DNA of 45,420 nt from Oscillatoriales cyanobacterium CG2_30_40_61 (GCA_001873365.1 MNYZ01000097.1:1040-46459), one strand, 5' to 3'. Positions 1-7,752 are shown, counted from the first letter of the stretch. The notes: generated from the letters alone by a model not told the origin. Numbers and translations: made by a program.

Positions 1-70
1 GGCACCGGGAGGCACCGGGAGGCACCGGGAGGCACCGGGAGGCACCGGGAGGCACCGGGAGGCACCGGGA
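1..70. repeat. 10-bp tandem repeat (ggcaccggga), 7 copies
   Basis: Seven perfect head-to-tail copies of the 10-mer ggcaccggga start at the first base, so the array probably continues outside the window. A G-rich linker (ggcaggggaa, 71-80) follows, then a heptamer array. The same order of G-rich block then heptamer array recurs near 10.6 kb (inverted) and 42.25 kb. Confidence 0.95.
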
Positions 71-88
71 GGCAGGGGAAGTCAAGTT

Positions 89-222
89 TTACCTATTACC
101 CATTACCCATTACCCATTACCCATTTACCTATTACCTATTACCCATTACCTATTACCCATTACCTATTACCTATTACCTATTACCTATCACCCATTTATA
201 ACTGATAACTGATTACTGATTA
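89..222. repeat. STRR-type heptamer arrays TTACCCA/TTACCTA and TAACTGA
   Basis: Bases 89-195 are almost entirely tandem 7-mers of the type TTACCCA or TTACCTA. Bases 199-222 are a second heptamer family, TAACTGA, running up to the ATG at 223. Heptameric STRR sequences are known from filamentous cyanobacteria. The array occupies the whole upstream region of the GH3 gene, so no conventional promoter or ribosome-binding site is visible there. Confidence 0.9.
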
Positions 223-1815
223 ATGAATATGACTCTTTCTTTGGCTGAACAAGTTGCCCAGATGGTTGTGGTTCGCGCCTCTGGTTTTTTGTTTGATCAT
301 CAAATTCGTTACTCCCTTTGGGAACCCCCTGCACAGCGATTGGAACATTGGTTACATGACTTGGGTGTGGGTGGGGTGATTTTGGTGGATGGCAGTGCGG
401 CGGAGTTGGCGATTAGGACTCAGTTATTGCAATCTTGGGCTAAATTTCCCCTATTGGTGGCGGCGGATGTGGAGGAAGGAGTCGGTCAGCGCTTTGCGGG
501 GGCGACTTGGTTTCCGCCCTTGATGGCTATTGGTGCATTAGCTGATCAATCTTTAGAACAGGCGCAATTCTATGCGGAAAAAATGGGGGCAATTACGGCC
601 CAAGAAGCCTTAACGGTTGGCTTAAATTGGGTGTTGGCTCCGGTGGTTGATGTGAATAATAATCCTAAAAATCCGGTGATTAATGTTCGTTCTTTTGGGG
701 AAACTCCAGAACGGGTGAGTCACTTGGCCACGGCTTTTATCCGGGGATGTCAGGGTTATCCAGTATTAACTACAGCGAAACATTTTCCGGGTCATGGGGA
801 TACGGCGATTGATTCCCATTTGGAATTACCTGTAATTCCCCATAGTGATCAGCGTTTAGCTGAAGTCGAATTACCTCCTTTTGTGGCTAGTATTGCTGCG
901 GGTGTGGATTCGGTGATGATGGCTCATTTGTTGATCCCGGCTTGGGATAGTAAAAATCCCGCTACTTTATCTCCGGTGATTATTCAGCAACAGTTGAGAC
1001 AACGGTTGGGTTTTCAGGGGTTAGTGGTGACGGATGCTTTGGTGATGGGGGCGATCGCAAAACTTTATACTCCTGAAGCAGCGGCAATTTTAGCCGTTGA
1101 AGCTGGGGCTGATGTTTTATTAATGCCTCTTGATCCCCAAGTCACGATTGATGCGGTCTGTACGGCGGTGACAGAGGGTCGAATTTCCCCTGAACGGATT
1201 GCGGCATCTGTAGAGCGCATTAGGCGGGCTAAGGCGAAGGTATTCCCCGACTGGCGACCGGACGCACCCTATTCCCCAGCTAGTCAAGATCCCCAGAAAT
1301 TATTTTATTCTCTATCTCAACCTACTTCTGGATCACTGATAACAACGATTCTGCAAGATTCGATCAAACAGGGAGGAAATTTACCCTTAGTCCTTCCCAA
1401 ACAGCCACAACCCTTGCGAAATTTAGTAATTGTGGATGATTTGCTCAATTGTTCTATTTTAGGAAATCATACCCCGGCGATCGCCCGTCCAACTGAGTTA
1501 GGGTATTGTTTACAAATGATTGATTGTCATGATCAAGAATTTTCCGATCTTGAGCAGTCTTGTCAACCCACATTACTGCAAATTTTTATTCGAGCTAATG
1601 CCTTCCGCGATAGTTCAGGATTAACACAAATTGCTCAAAATTGGTTAAGTATTCTATTAAAGCAGGATAGTTTACAAGCTTTGCTGATTTACGGGAGTCC
1701 CTACACCCTAGAACAGTTTTTACCCCAAATTCCCCCCAAAACTCCCTATGTATTCTCATACGGTCAGACTCCCGCCGCCCAGGAGGTCGCCTTAAAAGTC
1801 CTTTGGGCAATTTAA
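223..1815 (+). CDS. GH3 family beta-N-acetylhexosaminidase-like protein
   Basis: A glycoside hydrolase family 3 protein of 530 residues. Residues 1-340 form the catalytic barrel. The NagZ-type signature KHFPGHGDT lies at 186-194 with DSH shortly after, and the probable catalytic nucleophile is Asp271 in VVTDALVMGA. This signature points to removal of N-acetylglucosamine from peptidoglycan fragments (cell-wall recycling) rather than to a plant-type beta-glucosidase. Residues 350-530 form an extra C-terminal domain that compact single-domain NagZ enzymes lack. No signal peptide is obvious, so it is probably cytoplasmic. The start could be ATG 223 or ATG 229. The coding region is bounded on both sides by heptamer repeats, which suggests a lone transcription unit. 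Confidence 0.88.
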   Translation: MNMTLSLAEQVAQMVVVRASGFLFDHQIRYSLWEPPAQRLEHWLHDLGVGGVILVDGSAAELAIRTQLLQSWAKFPLLVAADVEEGVGQRFAGATWFPPLMAIGALADQSLEQAQFYAEKMGAITAQEALTVGLNWVLAPVVDVNNNPKNPVINVRSFGETPERVSHLATAFIRGCQGYPVLTTAKHFPGHGDTAIDSHLELPVIPHSDQRLAEVELPPFVASIAAGVDSVMMAHLLIPAWDSKNPATLSPVIIQQQLRQRLGFQGLVVTDALVMGAIAKLYTPEAAAILAVEAGADVLLMPLDPQVTIDAVCTAVTEGRISPERIAASVERIRRAKAKVFPDWRPDAPYSPASQDPQKLFYSLSQPTSGSLITTILQDSIKQGGNLPLVLPKQPQPLRNLVIVDDLLNCSILGNHTPAIARPTELGYCLQMIDCHDQEFSDLEQSCQPTLLQIFIRANAFRDSSGLTQIAQNWLSILLKQDSLQALLIYGSPYTLEQFLPQIPPKTPYVFSYGQTPAAQEVALKVLWAI

Positions 1816-1820
1816 TCATA

Positions 1821-1860
1821 TTACCCATTCCCCATTACCCATTACCCATTACCCATTCCC
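1821..1860. repeat. STRR heptamer array (TTACCCA family)
   Basis: Five to six tandem units of TTACCCA/TTCCCCA lie directly behind the stop codon of the GH3 gene. They are the same family as the array in front of it, so the gene is flanked by two copies in the same orientation. Confidence 0.85.
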
Positions 1861-2035
1861 TGATGCTTAACCTATGTCTTGGGCTTCTGTCCAGTGACTT
1901 TGCATATTGTTATCGGAAAACCCTAGGTATTTGTATTTGCCTATACTGAAAAAAAAAAATTTCCTAAAATGATTTTTTAGATTACACTAGGTGTGATGCC
2001 AAAAACTTCTCCGGCAACGCGAAAGAGGGCGAATT

Positions 2036-2260
2036 ATGACTTACACAACTGTCCAGTTTTCATTAAATGTGATCAAAGACGAAGCCCGTCAACTCGTTAG
2101 TAAGGGGGTTGTTAGCCGTCAGCAACCCATCTATACACTCTGCCAATATATTCCAGCGCGGGAATGGGCTTGTGTGGAGTGTGAGTTAGAAGAATGCGAC
2201 TTCTTACTCCGAGACCGAATTGGCGACCTAATTGGCCATGAAACCTGGGATAACGACTAA
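2036..2260 (+). CDS. DUF4327 family protein
   Basis: A 74-residue acidic soluble protein that resembles the cyanobacteria-restricted DUF4327 family: a short N-terminal helix (IKDEARQLV), a central PIYTL...REW segment and the conserved tail RIGDLIGHETWDND. No function is known for the family. The length matches other members. The upstream sequence has a purine-rich stretch (gcgaaagagggcg) that can act as ribosome-binding site for the ATG at 2036. It stands alone; the next genes are on the opposite strand. Family assignment is from recalled similarity. Confidence 0.75.
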   Translation: MTYTTVQFSLNVIKDEARQLVSKGVVSRQQPIYTLCQYIPAREWACVECELEECDFLLRDRIGDLIGHETWDND

Positions 2261-2644
2261 AATCCCGATTAAATTTGAAAACACAAAAAATCTTTCAAAC
2301 ATTATAAGTGCGTTAGGTGTTGACTCCTAGGGTCGAAAATGAGTTTCCCTGCCGATTCAGGTGAATTCACCGACTCAATCCAACTATCCTTGGATGGATC
2401 TTTCTAACTTAAAGGAAAGTTGTGCGGTGTCTGAGATTCCCAAGTCAAGAATAAAGTAAAAATTTAAGTGCGTGCGATCGGTTATCAATTGCAACATGAA
2501 GTTAAACAATATTGAGATGGGTTCTGCAATTTGATATCATTTAATATACTAATCACGATAAATCCGCTCCACAGTTTTGAGCCCCATTCATGTCAATACT
2601 GGTGCTAATCAGTAGAGTTGTGGAAGCAGGATTTATCGCTCTAA
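2261..2644. other. 384-bp intergenic region with palindromes, no gene seen
   Basis: No convincing reading frame is present. It holds a perfect 12-bp palindrome ggtgaattcacc (about 2369-2380), a tccttggatgga pairing segment, and at its right end a long inverted repeat (2556-2638). It lies between convergent genes, so it may hold terminators or an unannotated small RNA. Confidence 0.5.
2556..2638. repeat. 83-bp inverted-repeat element
   Basis: The left arm begins cgataaatccgctccaca (2556-2573) and the right arm (2619-2638) pairs with it almost completely: tgtgga, then ggatttatcg. About 45 bases lie between the arms. It sits just past the stop of the minus-strand gene ending at 2645, so it could fold at the 3' end of that mRNA. 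It lacks the T-run of a classical terminator. It may equally be a small non-autonomous element. Confidence 0.6.
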
Positions 2645-3046
2645 TTAGTCAGAAGTATTGGAGTTCCGCAGGCGTTTTAATTCCTCTCGTAACTCAGCAA
2701 TTTGGGTTGTGAGTTCTTGAATTTCCTTCACGGATTCTGGGTCTGAACTAAAGGGGACACTGGAGGTAACAACAGAAGCTGAAGTTGTTACTATGGTTGC
2801 TGTGTCTGTATTAATATTGGGAGAACGTTGGGAGAGAATTGTATCTACAAAATTTCTAGCTTCCTGTTCGGTCATTTTTCCTTTTTCCGCCCATTCTTCA
2901 GTTAATTCGCTAAACTGTGACTGAATTTTCCCCAGATTCTGATGGCGTTTGTAAGGATTTTGTAGGAGTTCGATTAGGGAAGATGTGGCTCCGAGGGTAA
3001 CTCGAAATCCTTGATGAAATAAGTCGGTTAATTGTTCAGCATTCAT
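2645..3046 (-). CDS. small conserved phasin-like protein
   Basis: A 133-residue protein. The N-terminal half (about 1-75) is an amphipathic helical segment (FHQGFRVTLGATSSLIELLQNP... EWAEKGKMTEQEARNFVDTIL), reminiscent of phasin/PhaI-like or granule-associated helical proteins in cyanobacteria. A Ser/Thr/Val-rich linker follows (about 76-108), then a C-terminal heptad-type coiled coil (VKEIQELTTQIAELREELKRLR). No catalytic motif or signal peptide is seen. The likely role is structural or adaptor, with oligomerisation through the C-terminal helix. It lies 130 bp downstream of another small minus-strand gene and may be cotranscribed with it. Phasin similarity is an inference from helical pattern only. 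Confidence 0.6.
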   Translation of the reverse strand: MNAEQLTDLFHQGFRVTLGATSSLIELLQNPYKRHQNLGKIQSQFSELTEEWAEKGKMTEQEARNFVDTILSQRSPNINTDTATIVTTSASVVTSSVPFSSDPESVKEIQELTTQIAELREELKRLRNSNTSD

Positions 3047-3176
3047 AATCGTTAAAAAATTTTTCTAGTAGCAACAACAATACAAGCTGGGTTGAAATCA
3101 ACTTGTGGTGGGTTTGGTTGGGGAGCAGTCGGCTAACCCCCCAAGTAGACCGATTTTTCCCGTATATTCTAACAGC

Positions 3177-3539
3177 TTATTCCCTAACTTGGTCGAGGTA
3201 TTGATTCACGTCGTCCATCATCCGGGTGAGTTCGGCTTCTGTGGTCAGTTTAATCCGCTCATCCCGGACAGTAATTAAGACTTTGGCGGCAAAGGGACTC
3301 GGCCAAATATTAGGATTACAGAAAACCTCTAAAAAAACATCTCCGGTATATTGATATTCCATCGGTTTTTGAGGGGTAGGTTTACCCCCTGCTCCTCCTG
3401 GGGCGTTTTTGGCCGCGACGGTTTTGAGTTTTTGGATTAATTCATCGAGTACCCCTTTTAAATTCTGAGCCGCTTCGGGGGTAAAACGCAGGGAAACCGA
3501 ACCTTGGGTTAAATTAATTGTGAGTGGAGGAATAGACAT
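3177..3539 (-). CDS. conserved hypothetical protein (120 aa)
   Basis: Not assigned to a named family. The sequence shows an N-terminal beta-rich segment (PPLTINLTQGSVSLRFTPEAAQNL), an amphipathic helix (LKGVLDELIQKLKTV), a Gly/Pro/Lys-rich loop, then an aromatic-rich segment (YQYTGDVFLEVFCNP) and a C-terminal helix ending in MDDVNQYLDQVRE. No membrane segment or signal peptide is present, and it is probably cytoplasmic. The ATG at 3539 has AT-rich sequence upstream. It is divergent from the CDF transporter, so the AT-rich 3540-3715 region likely holds both promoters. The smaller phasin-like gene follows 130 bp downstream on the same strand. Confidence 0.65.
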   Translation of the reverse strand: MSIPPLTINLTQGSVSLRFTPEAAQNLKGVLDELIQKLKTVAAKNAPGGAGGKPTPQKPMEYQYTGDVFLEVFCNPNIWPSPFAAKVLITVRDERIKLTTEAELTRMMDDVNQYLDQVRE

Positions 3540-3715
3540 AGGATAATGATTTAAAACAATAATTGAAATCCTCTAATCTAATTTTAGCCTTAAATTAACC
3601 TAAATTAACTTTTATATTTTTAGTGAAAATTAATCTCAATAGTTAGATTAACTAAATAGAGTGATATATTAAAAACAGTTTTTGATCACCGTCAAAACTT
3701 AATAGGAAAAATTTT

Positions 3716-4630
3716 ATGGTTCAGGATAATCGTTCTAAAATTCAATTTGTTTTATTGCTAACACTGGGTTTAAATCTGTTAGTTATGTTAATTAAAGTGA
3801 TTGTAGGCAACATGACAGGTTCTCTGAGCTTGCTCGCCGATGCTCTGCATAGTGTCACCGATAGTGCTAATAATGTTTTAGGGTTAGTTACTAACCATTT
3901 TGCCTCTCCCAACCCCGATCGCGAACATCCCTATGGACATCAAAAATTCGATGCTTTGGGAGCATTAGGGATTGGTGTCTTTTTAGGAATTGCCTGTTTT
4001 GAAATTTTCAGTAGTGCCGTAAAACGGGTGTTTAAAGGTGGTGAACCAGTGACAATTTCTCCTAATGAATTATGGATATTATTAATCGTTTTAGGAATTA
4101 ATATTTTCGTGACTTATTATGAGCGAGAGGCGGGAAAGCGTTTAGGTAGTGCAATTTTAATAGCAGATGCTAAACATACAATGAGTGATGTTTGGGTGAC
4201 AATTATGGTAATTGCTGGATTAATTGGGATTTGGCAAGGACAGGTCTGGAATTTACCAAAACTGCAATATTTAGATGTGATTTTAGCCTTTCCTGTGGCA
4301 TTATTAGTATTTAAAAGTGGCTGGAGTGTATTACAAGAAAATCTTCCTTGGTTAGTAGATCAAATGGTAATTGCACCGGAAACCATTAAAGAGATTGTCA
4401 TGTCTGTTCCGGGGGTGATAAACTGCCATGATATTGCTTCGCGTGGAATGATTGGACGACAGGTTTTTATTGAAATGCACTTAATTGTGGAAGCAACGGA
4501 TGTAGAAACGGCCCACAATATTACAGAAGCAGTAGAAGCTGCATTGGGACAAGAATTTAGCCCCGTCAGAATTTTAATTCATGTTGAACCCCTCGAATAT
4601 AAATCGGAGCAAATTACCTATGATTCATAA
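3716..4630 (+). CDS. cation diffusion facilitator (CDF) family transporter
   Basis: A 304-residue CDF metal/proton antiporter of the cytoplasmic membrane that exports divalent cations such as Zn2+, Fe2+, Mn2+ or Co2+. Six membrane helices fit residues 10-215. The transport-site residues are D42-x2-H45-x3-D49 in TM2 (LLADALHSVTD) and D151-x2-H154-x3-D158 in TM5 (IADAKHTMSD). The HPYGHQKFD motif (71-79) is characteristic of the family. A cytoplasmic regulatory domain (about 220-295, VPGVINCHDIASRGMIG...) follows. Length and domain order are normal. Metal specificity cannot be read with certainty. A strong hairpin at 4633-4665 terminates it. Confidence 0.93.
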   Translation: MVQDNRSKIQFVLLLTLGLNLLVMLIKVIVGNMTGSLSLLADALHSVTDSANNVLGLVTNHFASPNPDREHPYGHQKFDALGALGIGVFLGIACFEIFSSAVKRVFKGGEPVTISPNELWILLIVLGINIFVTYYEREAGKRLGSAILIADAKHTMSDVWVTIMVIAGLIGIWQGQVWNLPKLQYLDVILAFPVALLVFKSGWSVLQENLPWLVDQMVIAPETIKEIVMSVPGVINCHDIASRGMIGRQVFIEMHLIVEATDVETAHNITEAVEAALGQEFSPVRILIHVEPLEYKSEQITYDS

Positions 4631-4672
4631 AAAATTTCCTCTCCAATGACTTAGGGGAGGAAATTAATTTTA
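4630..4672. terminator. bidirectional rho-independent terminator
   Basis: Arms aatttcctctcc (4633-4644) and ggggaggaaatt (4654-4665) pair with one wobble around a 9-base loop. A-rich sequence precedes and T-rich sequence follows, so it can stop both the CDF gene (+) and the small lipoprotein gene (-), which converge here. Confidence 0.85.
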
Positions 4673-4692
4673 ACCCTGTAAAAGCATTTGCC

Positions 4693-4869
4693 TTATTTAG
4701 CCGCCGGACTGGGGGTAGCTGCCGGGGCAGGGGCAGCCGGGGCAGGGGTAGCGGTGGTAGGAGCCGCTGGAGCAGGAGTTGTTTCGGTGGTAGGAGCTCC
4801 GCCACAACCAGTTAATAAACAGGAAGAAGCTATGGCTAAACCTGTAAATACTAGGGCTAAGTTTTTCAT
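4693..4869 (-). CDS. small Ala/Pro/Thr-rich lipoprotein
   Basis: Starting at the ATG at 4869 this gives 58 residues: a positively charged start, a hydrophobic helix (LALVFTGLAIASSCLL) and a lipobox LTGC, with Cys about residue 21 as lipidation site. After the cysteine the mature chain is only about 38 residues of Gly/Ala/Pro/Thr (TPAPAAPTTATPAPAAP-like), with no folded domain. A TTG 12 bases upstream (4881) could extend it by four residues but is less likely. It is probably membrane-anchored and periplasm-facing; the function is unknown. The opposite strand has an 80-codon frame here, which is rejected as a shadow of the low-complexity tail. Confidence 0.75.
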   Translation of the reverse strand: MKNLALVFTGLAIASSCLLTGCGGAPTTETTPAPAAPTTATPAPAAPAPAATPSPAAK

Positions 4870-5338
4870 AGGAGATCTCAAGAAAATTGAAAGTAGGTGG
4901 ATGACGAAATTGAGAATAAACAGACCCTAATCTCAGAAATGTTCCTTAATAGTACGTTAGCCATTAAACCCGCATAGAGATTAAACTATCCAAGTTTTCA
5001 CCGCAACAGTTTTAACTCAGTTTCAGTTATTCGGTTGCGGATTTTTGGTTTCTATACCTTGAAGAAAACACGACTTTCCTGAATAGTTAAGGCAAGTTTA
5101 AAATTTCTCATTGTTCATCTTACACATAATACAGGTTTTTTTAAAAAATGGAAGATCCTCTAGGGTAAATTACTGAGATTTTTGGCGATCGCTGTTTCTC
5201 TACAATGGTAAATTTGCGGATGTCCAGGGCTGAAAATATTACCGCCTCTTTTCTCCGGGGTTGTCCCCGTGTCCGGTAAATACCTGAGTCCCGATACTAT
5301 ATAAACGAATCTCATGGCTGAATTGATTGATTATTCTT
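4870..5338. other. intergenic region, no gene seen
   Basis: It is AT-rich and contains one HIP1 site (around 5185) and a small GC hairpin (cgggg-ttgt-ccccg, about 5256-5269). The hairpin lies downstream of ictB on the minus strand and may help end that transcript. The right half should carry the promoter of the lipoprotein gene, but no clear -35/-10 pair was identified. Confidence 0.5.
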
Positions 5339-6733
5339 TCAAACTTGATCTGCTAAAATCCTAGGTTTGGGTTGATAATAGCTGGCAATTAGAGCAATCA
5401 TTAACCACCATAAAGTATTAACTTGGGGACGATATAAAACCGTATCAACGAAACCATGACCCATCATTCCTACTAAGGTAGAAATAGCTGCTATTAACCA
5501 AAATCCTTGAGAATTTCCTAACTCTCGGAGTTGTTTTAATTGTACCCATCCTTGATTAAAGGTGACAGTTAATAACCACAGAAAACAACTTAAACCGATA
5601 ATTCCAGTTTCAACCGCCACTTCTAAAATTACGGAATAGGCACTCAAAGCCGTATAACGAGGCTGCATATAAAGGGGATAAATTTTATTGAAAGCCACGT
5701 TTCCAGGGCCAATTCCTAAGATCGGACGATCTTTAATCATTTCAATGACTGCCATCCACACATTAATTCTAAAGTTATTACTACTATCTCCCCGTCCCAC
5801 AAACATACTTGCCACGCGATCGCGCACCGGGGGAACAAATACCACTGCTAAGACTAGAAAAAGAGTTAATCCTATTAATCCCAATGGGAAAGCCCACTGT
5901 CGCCAAAAGGGAGAAAAAGTAATACTCAACCAATATAATAATAATACGGCAAATGTAAACATTAATAGCACTAATCCAATCCATCCTCCTCGACTAAATG
6001 TTAAGACTAAACAAGATGAATTGACAATGATCATTGTTAATGCTAGTGCTTTCGGTAAAATACCTTTCCAAACAAAGAATGATGCCAAACTTAAACCAAC
6101 TGCGGGTAATAAATATGCGGCTAATAAATTCGGGTTATCTAAATAACTATAAACCCGGGTTAAGTTAGATTGGGGCGAGGTGGGGTCAACCCAAGTCGCT
6201 AAGGCTTTTGCACCCGAAAACCACTGTCTTAAACCATAAACACTCACGAATAAACCCGTGTGTAAATATAGGGTAATAAAAATCGAGCGGATTTTAGGCG
6301 ATCGCAATATTCTTGACATGAAAGCGAATAAAATTAAATAAAGAGTTAATTTTGTCCAGCCACTAAAGGCGGCTATTTTAACCGGAGATAAAGCCGTGGC
6401 AATGGTGGCAATTCCCCAATATAATAAAACAATTAAATGTATGGGAGTAAAGGCAGTTTGTGAGGCTTCATCCGTTATGGTTAATAATAGCCACCATCCG
6501 GCACAAGCGATTAATAAAACCCCGATTAATGCCGTACCCACAAAGGGGGCTAAACAAAATACAATACTAATTAATAATGCTCCCAGGGTGTCACCCCACT
6601 GCAATAACCAACTCCCCTGTCGCCATTGGTGTAAAAATCCCGTCAACTGGTAGATAAAACTACTATTACGCCATTGGTAGAGTAATAGATTTTGTAGGGT
6701 AAATTGTTGCCAAATAGTGTTGAGGGTGGTCAT
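5339..6733 (-). CDS. ictB: IctB family putative bicarbonate transporter / O-antigen ligase-like membrane protein
   Basis: A polytopic membrane protein of 464 residues, with about 10-12 hydrophobic helices, belonging to the Wzy_C/O-antigen ligase superfamily branch that cyanobacterial annotation calls IctB. Recognisable features are the N-terminal FLHQWRQGSWLLQWGDTLGALLI block, the loop DNPNLLAAYLLPA, the large periplasmic loop with RVASMFVGRGDSSNNFRINVW, and GIGPGNVAFNKIYP. IctB was first reported as involved in inorganic carbon accumulation, but direct transport has been disputed and a glycan ligase-like activity is also possible. It is a single-gene unit on the minus strand; neighbours give no functional hint. 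Confidence 0.87.
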   Translation of the reverse strand: MTTLNTIWQQFTLQNLLLYQWRNSSFIYQLTGFLHQWRQGSWLLQWGDTLGALLISIVFCLAPFVGTALIGVLLIACAGWWLLLTITDEASQTAFTPIHLIVLLYWGIATIATALSPVKIAAFSGWTKLTLYLILFAFMSRILRSPKIRSIFITLYLHTGLFVSVYGLRQWFSGAKALATWVDPTSPQSNLTRVYSYLDNPNLLAAYLLPAVGLSLASFFVWKGILPKALALTMIIVNSSCLVLTFSRGGWIGLVLLMFTFAVLLLYWLSITFSPFWRQWAFPLGLIGLTLFLVLAVVFVPPVRDRVASMFVGRGDSSNNFRINVWMAVIEMIKDRPILGIGPGNVAFNKIYPLYMQPRYTALSAYSVILEVAVETGIIGLSCFLWLLTVTFNQGWVQLKQLRELGNSQGFWLIAAISTLVGMMGHGFVDTVLYRPQVNTLWWLMIALIASYYQPKPRILADQV

Positions 6734-6870
6734 GGGATTGCGATCATAGAGAATGAAATTCAGACATGAGTATACCTTAATTTACCCGTTGTGAACGAAA
6801 TTCTCTATTTCTTGTTCTGACTCTGACTCCACAACTGTTTGATGCTAGGTAAATTAAACCCATATTTTGA

Positions 6871-6876
6871 TATAAT
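6871..6876 (+). promoter_or_regulatory. candidate -10 box (TATAAT)
   Basis: A perfect TATAAT lies 32 bp before the ATG at 6909. The matching -35 position reads ggtaaa, which is weak. It is a plausible promoter for the antitoxin-like fragment. Confidence 0.4.
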
Positions 6877-6908
6877 AATATTAACCCACCTTCGACAACA
6901 TTAAAGCG

Positions 6909-7121
6909 ATGGATACTGCTCAACTTTTTAAAAATAGCAATAAACAAACTCTAGTCTTACCCGCTGAATTAGAATACGGAGTTTACAAAAGCCAGAAGCA
7001 ACAACAAAATCGAAAAGCTTTAGCAACCTTTCTAATTCCTTTACAGATTATTTCTTATTTACGTTTTACCAATAAAACTAATAGGCGATTTTGTCCAGTA
7101 TCAACCGAAAAAATCACATGA
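6909..7121 (+). pseudogene. VapB/AbrB-type antitoxin fragment
   Basis: The first 21-24 residues (MDTAQLFKNSNKQTLVLPAE) match the start of VapB-type AbrB-fold antitoxins (pattern MxTAxLFxNxxxQxxxLPxE). The remaining residues have no resemblance to that fold, and the last third is antisense to the NUDIX remnant on the other strand. No toxin (PIN-domain) gene follows. I read it as an antitoxin gene whose 3' part was lost when this locus was rearranged. A functional short peptide cannot be excluded, since the frame is open for 70 codons and has a -10 box upstream. Confidence 0.45.
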
Positions 7122-7165
7122 TCAACACCGACTTTAAAATCTTCTAAGAGCAAAGTTTTATTCAT
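7055..7165 (-). pseudogene. truncated NUDIX hydrolase, N-terminal 36 codons only
   Basis: Its ATG (7165-7163) overlaps the stop region of nadD (ATGAATAA), a typical translational-coupling arrangement. The 36-residue product has the core FKVGVDHVIFSVDT followed by QNRLLVLLV. This is how I remember the N-terminus of the cyanobacterial NUDIX protein (slr1690/NrtR-like) encoded beside nadD. The frame then ends in KRK-stop, exactly where the domain should continue to the NUDIX box. About 200 residues are therefore missing, and no remainder was found in the window. The simplest reading is a deletion or insertion junction near 7057. Confidence 0.65.
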
Positions 7166-7721
7166 ATAATTTTTCTCGGTTAATATAATCTTGTACCGGG
7201 GTCGTTAAAACTTCTATATTACCCGTTTGGCGATAGTGACTAGAGGAAACTGGTAAACCTGTTACCGTGGCAATTGTCAGCTTTGCACCTAATTTTTTGA
7301 GGTTTTCTAAGTCCGTTTCTATTACTTGATAACCCGGTCGGGGGATAATTAATAATTCTACCTGTTTTAACAGGGTTTCTATCTGATACCACTGGGTAAT
7401 TTGTTGAATTAAATCCGAACCAACTACTAAAGTATAGTCCGCATCAGACCAGTAATTTTTAGCTCCTTTTAAGGTTTCTATAGTTCGGCGACTACTAAGT
7501 TCAGGATGCAAAGCAATATTGTTTTTAGGGGCGTTAATTTCCTCAATTAATAATAATAGCATCGCCATCCGATGTTCTAATAAAGTTTGGTGGGTTTTAA
7601 AAGGATTATCCGATGCCCAAACCACGACTTTATCAAACCGTTGAGACAACCAAAAAAGAATCGCTTGATGTCCTGAAGTGGGAGGATCGGCACTGGTTCC
7701 AAAGAGAGCGATTTGAGTCAT
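7158..7721 (-). CDS. nadD: nicotinate-nucleotide adenylyltransferase
   Basis: Transfers AMP from ATP to nicotinate mononucleotide to make deamido-NAD, a late step of NAD synthesis in the cytoplasm. The nucleotidyltransferase signature is at the N-terminus: LFGTSADPPTSGH (residues 6-18, the G-T...H-x-G-H-type motif with ATP-binding His18). The C-terminal PVSSSHYR segment corresponds to the (I/V)SSTxxR motif. The 187 residues are usual for NadD. It lies 31 bp downstream of the ADP-ribosylglycohydrolase gene on the same strand. Both concern NAD-derived metabolites, so cotranscription makes sense. Its usual NUDIX partner is cut short directly downstream. Confidence 0.88.
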   Translation of the reverse strand: MTQIALFGTSADPPTSGHQAILFWLSQRFDKVVVWASDNPFKTHQTLLEHRMAMLLLLIEEINAPKNNIALHPELSSRRTIETLKGAKNYWSDADYTLVVGSDLIQQITQWYQIETLLKQVELLIIPRPGYQVIETDLENLKKLGAKLTIATVTGLPVSSSHYRQTGNIEVLTTPVQDYINREKLYE

Positions 7722-7752
7722 TTTTAATCAGAGTTAATATTCTTTTAGATCA

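Noticed and set aside
1-222. CRISPR array
   Set aside because: Units of 7 and 10 bp without spacers; tandem repeats, not repeat-spacer structure. No cas gene in the window.
4688-4930. 80-codon plus-strand Gly/Ala/Val-rich frame
   Set aside because: Mirror of the Ala/Pro-rich tail of the minus-strand lipoprotein, which has a clear lipobox.
5688-6146. 152-codon plus-strand frame
   Set aside because: Antisense to ictB; composition (Asn/Lys/Pro) is that of a reverse-strand shadow of membrane helices.
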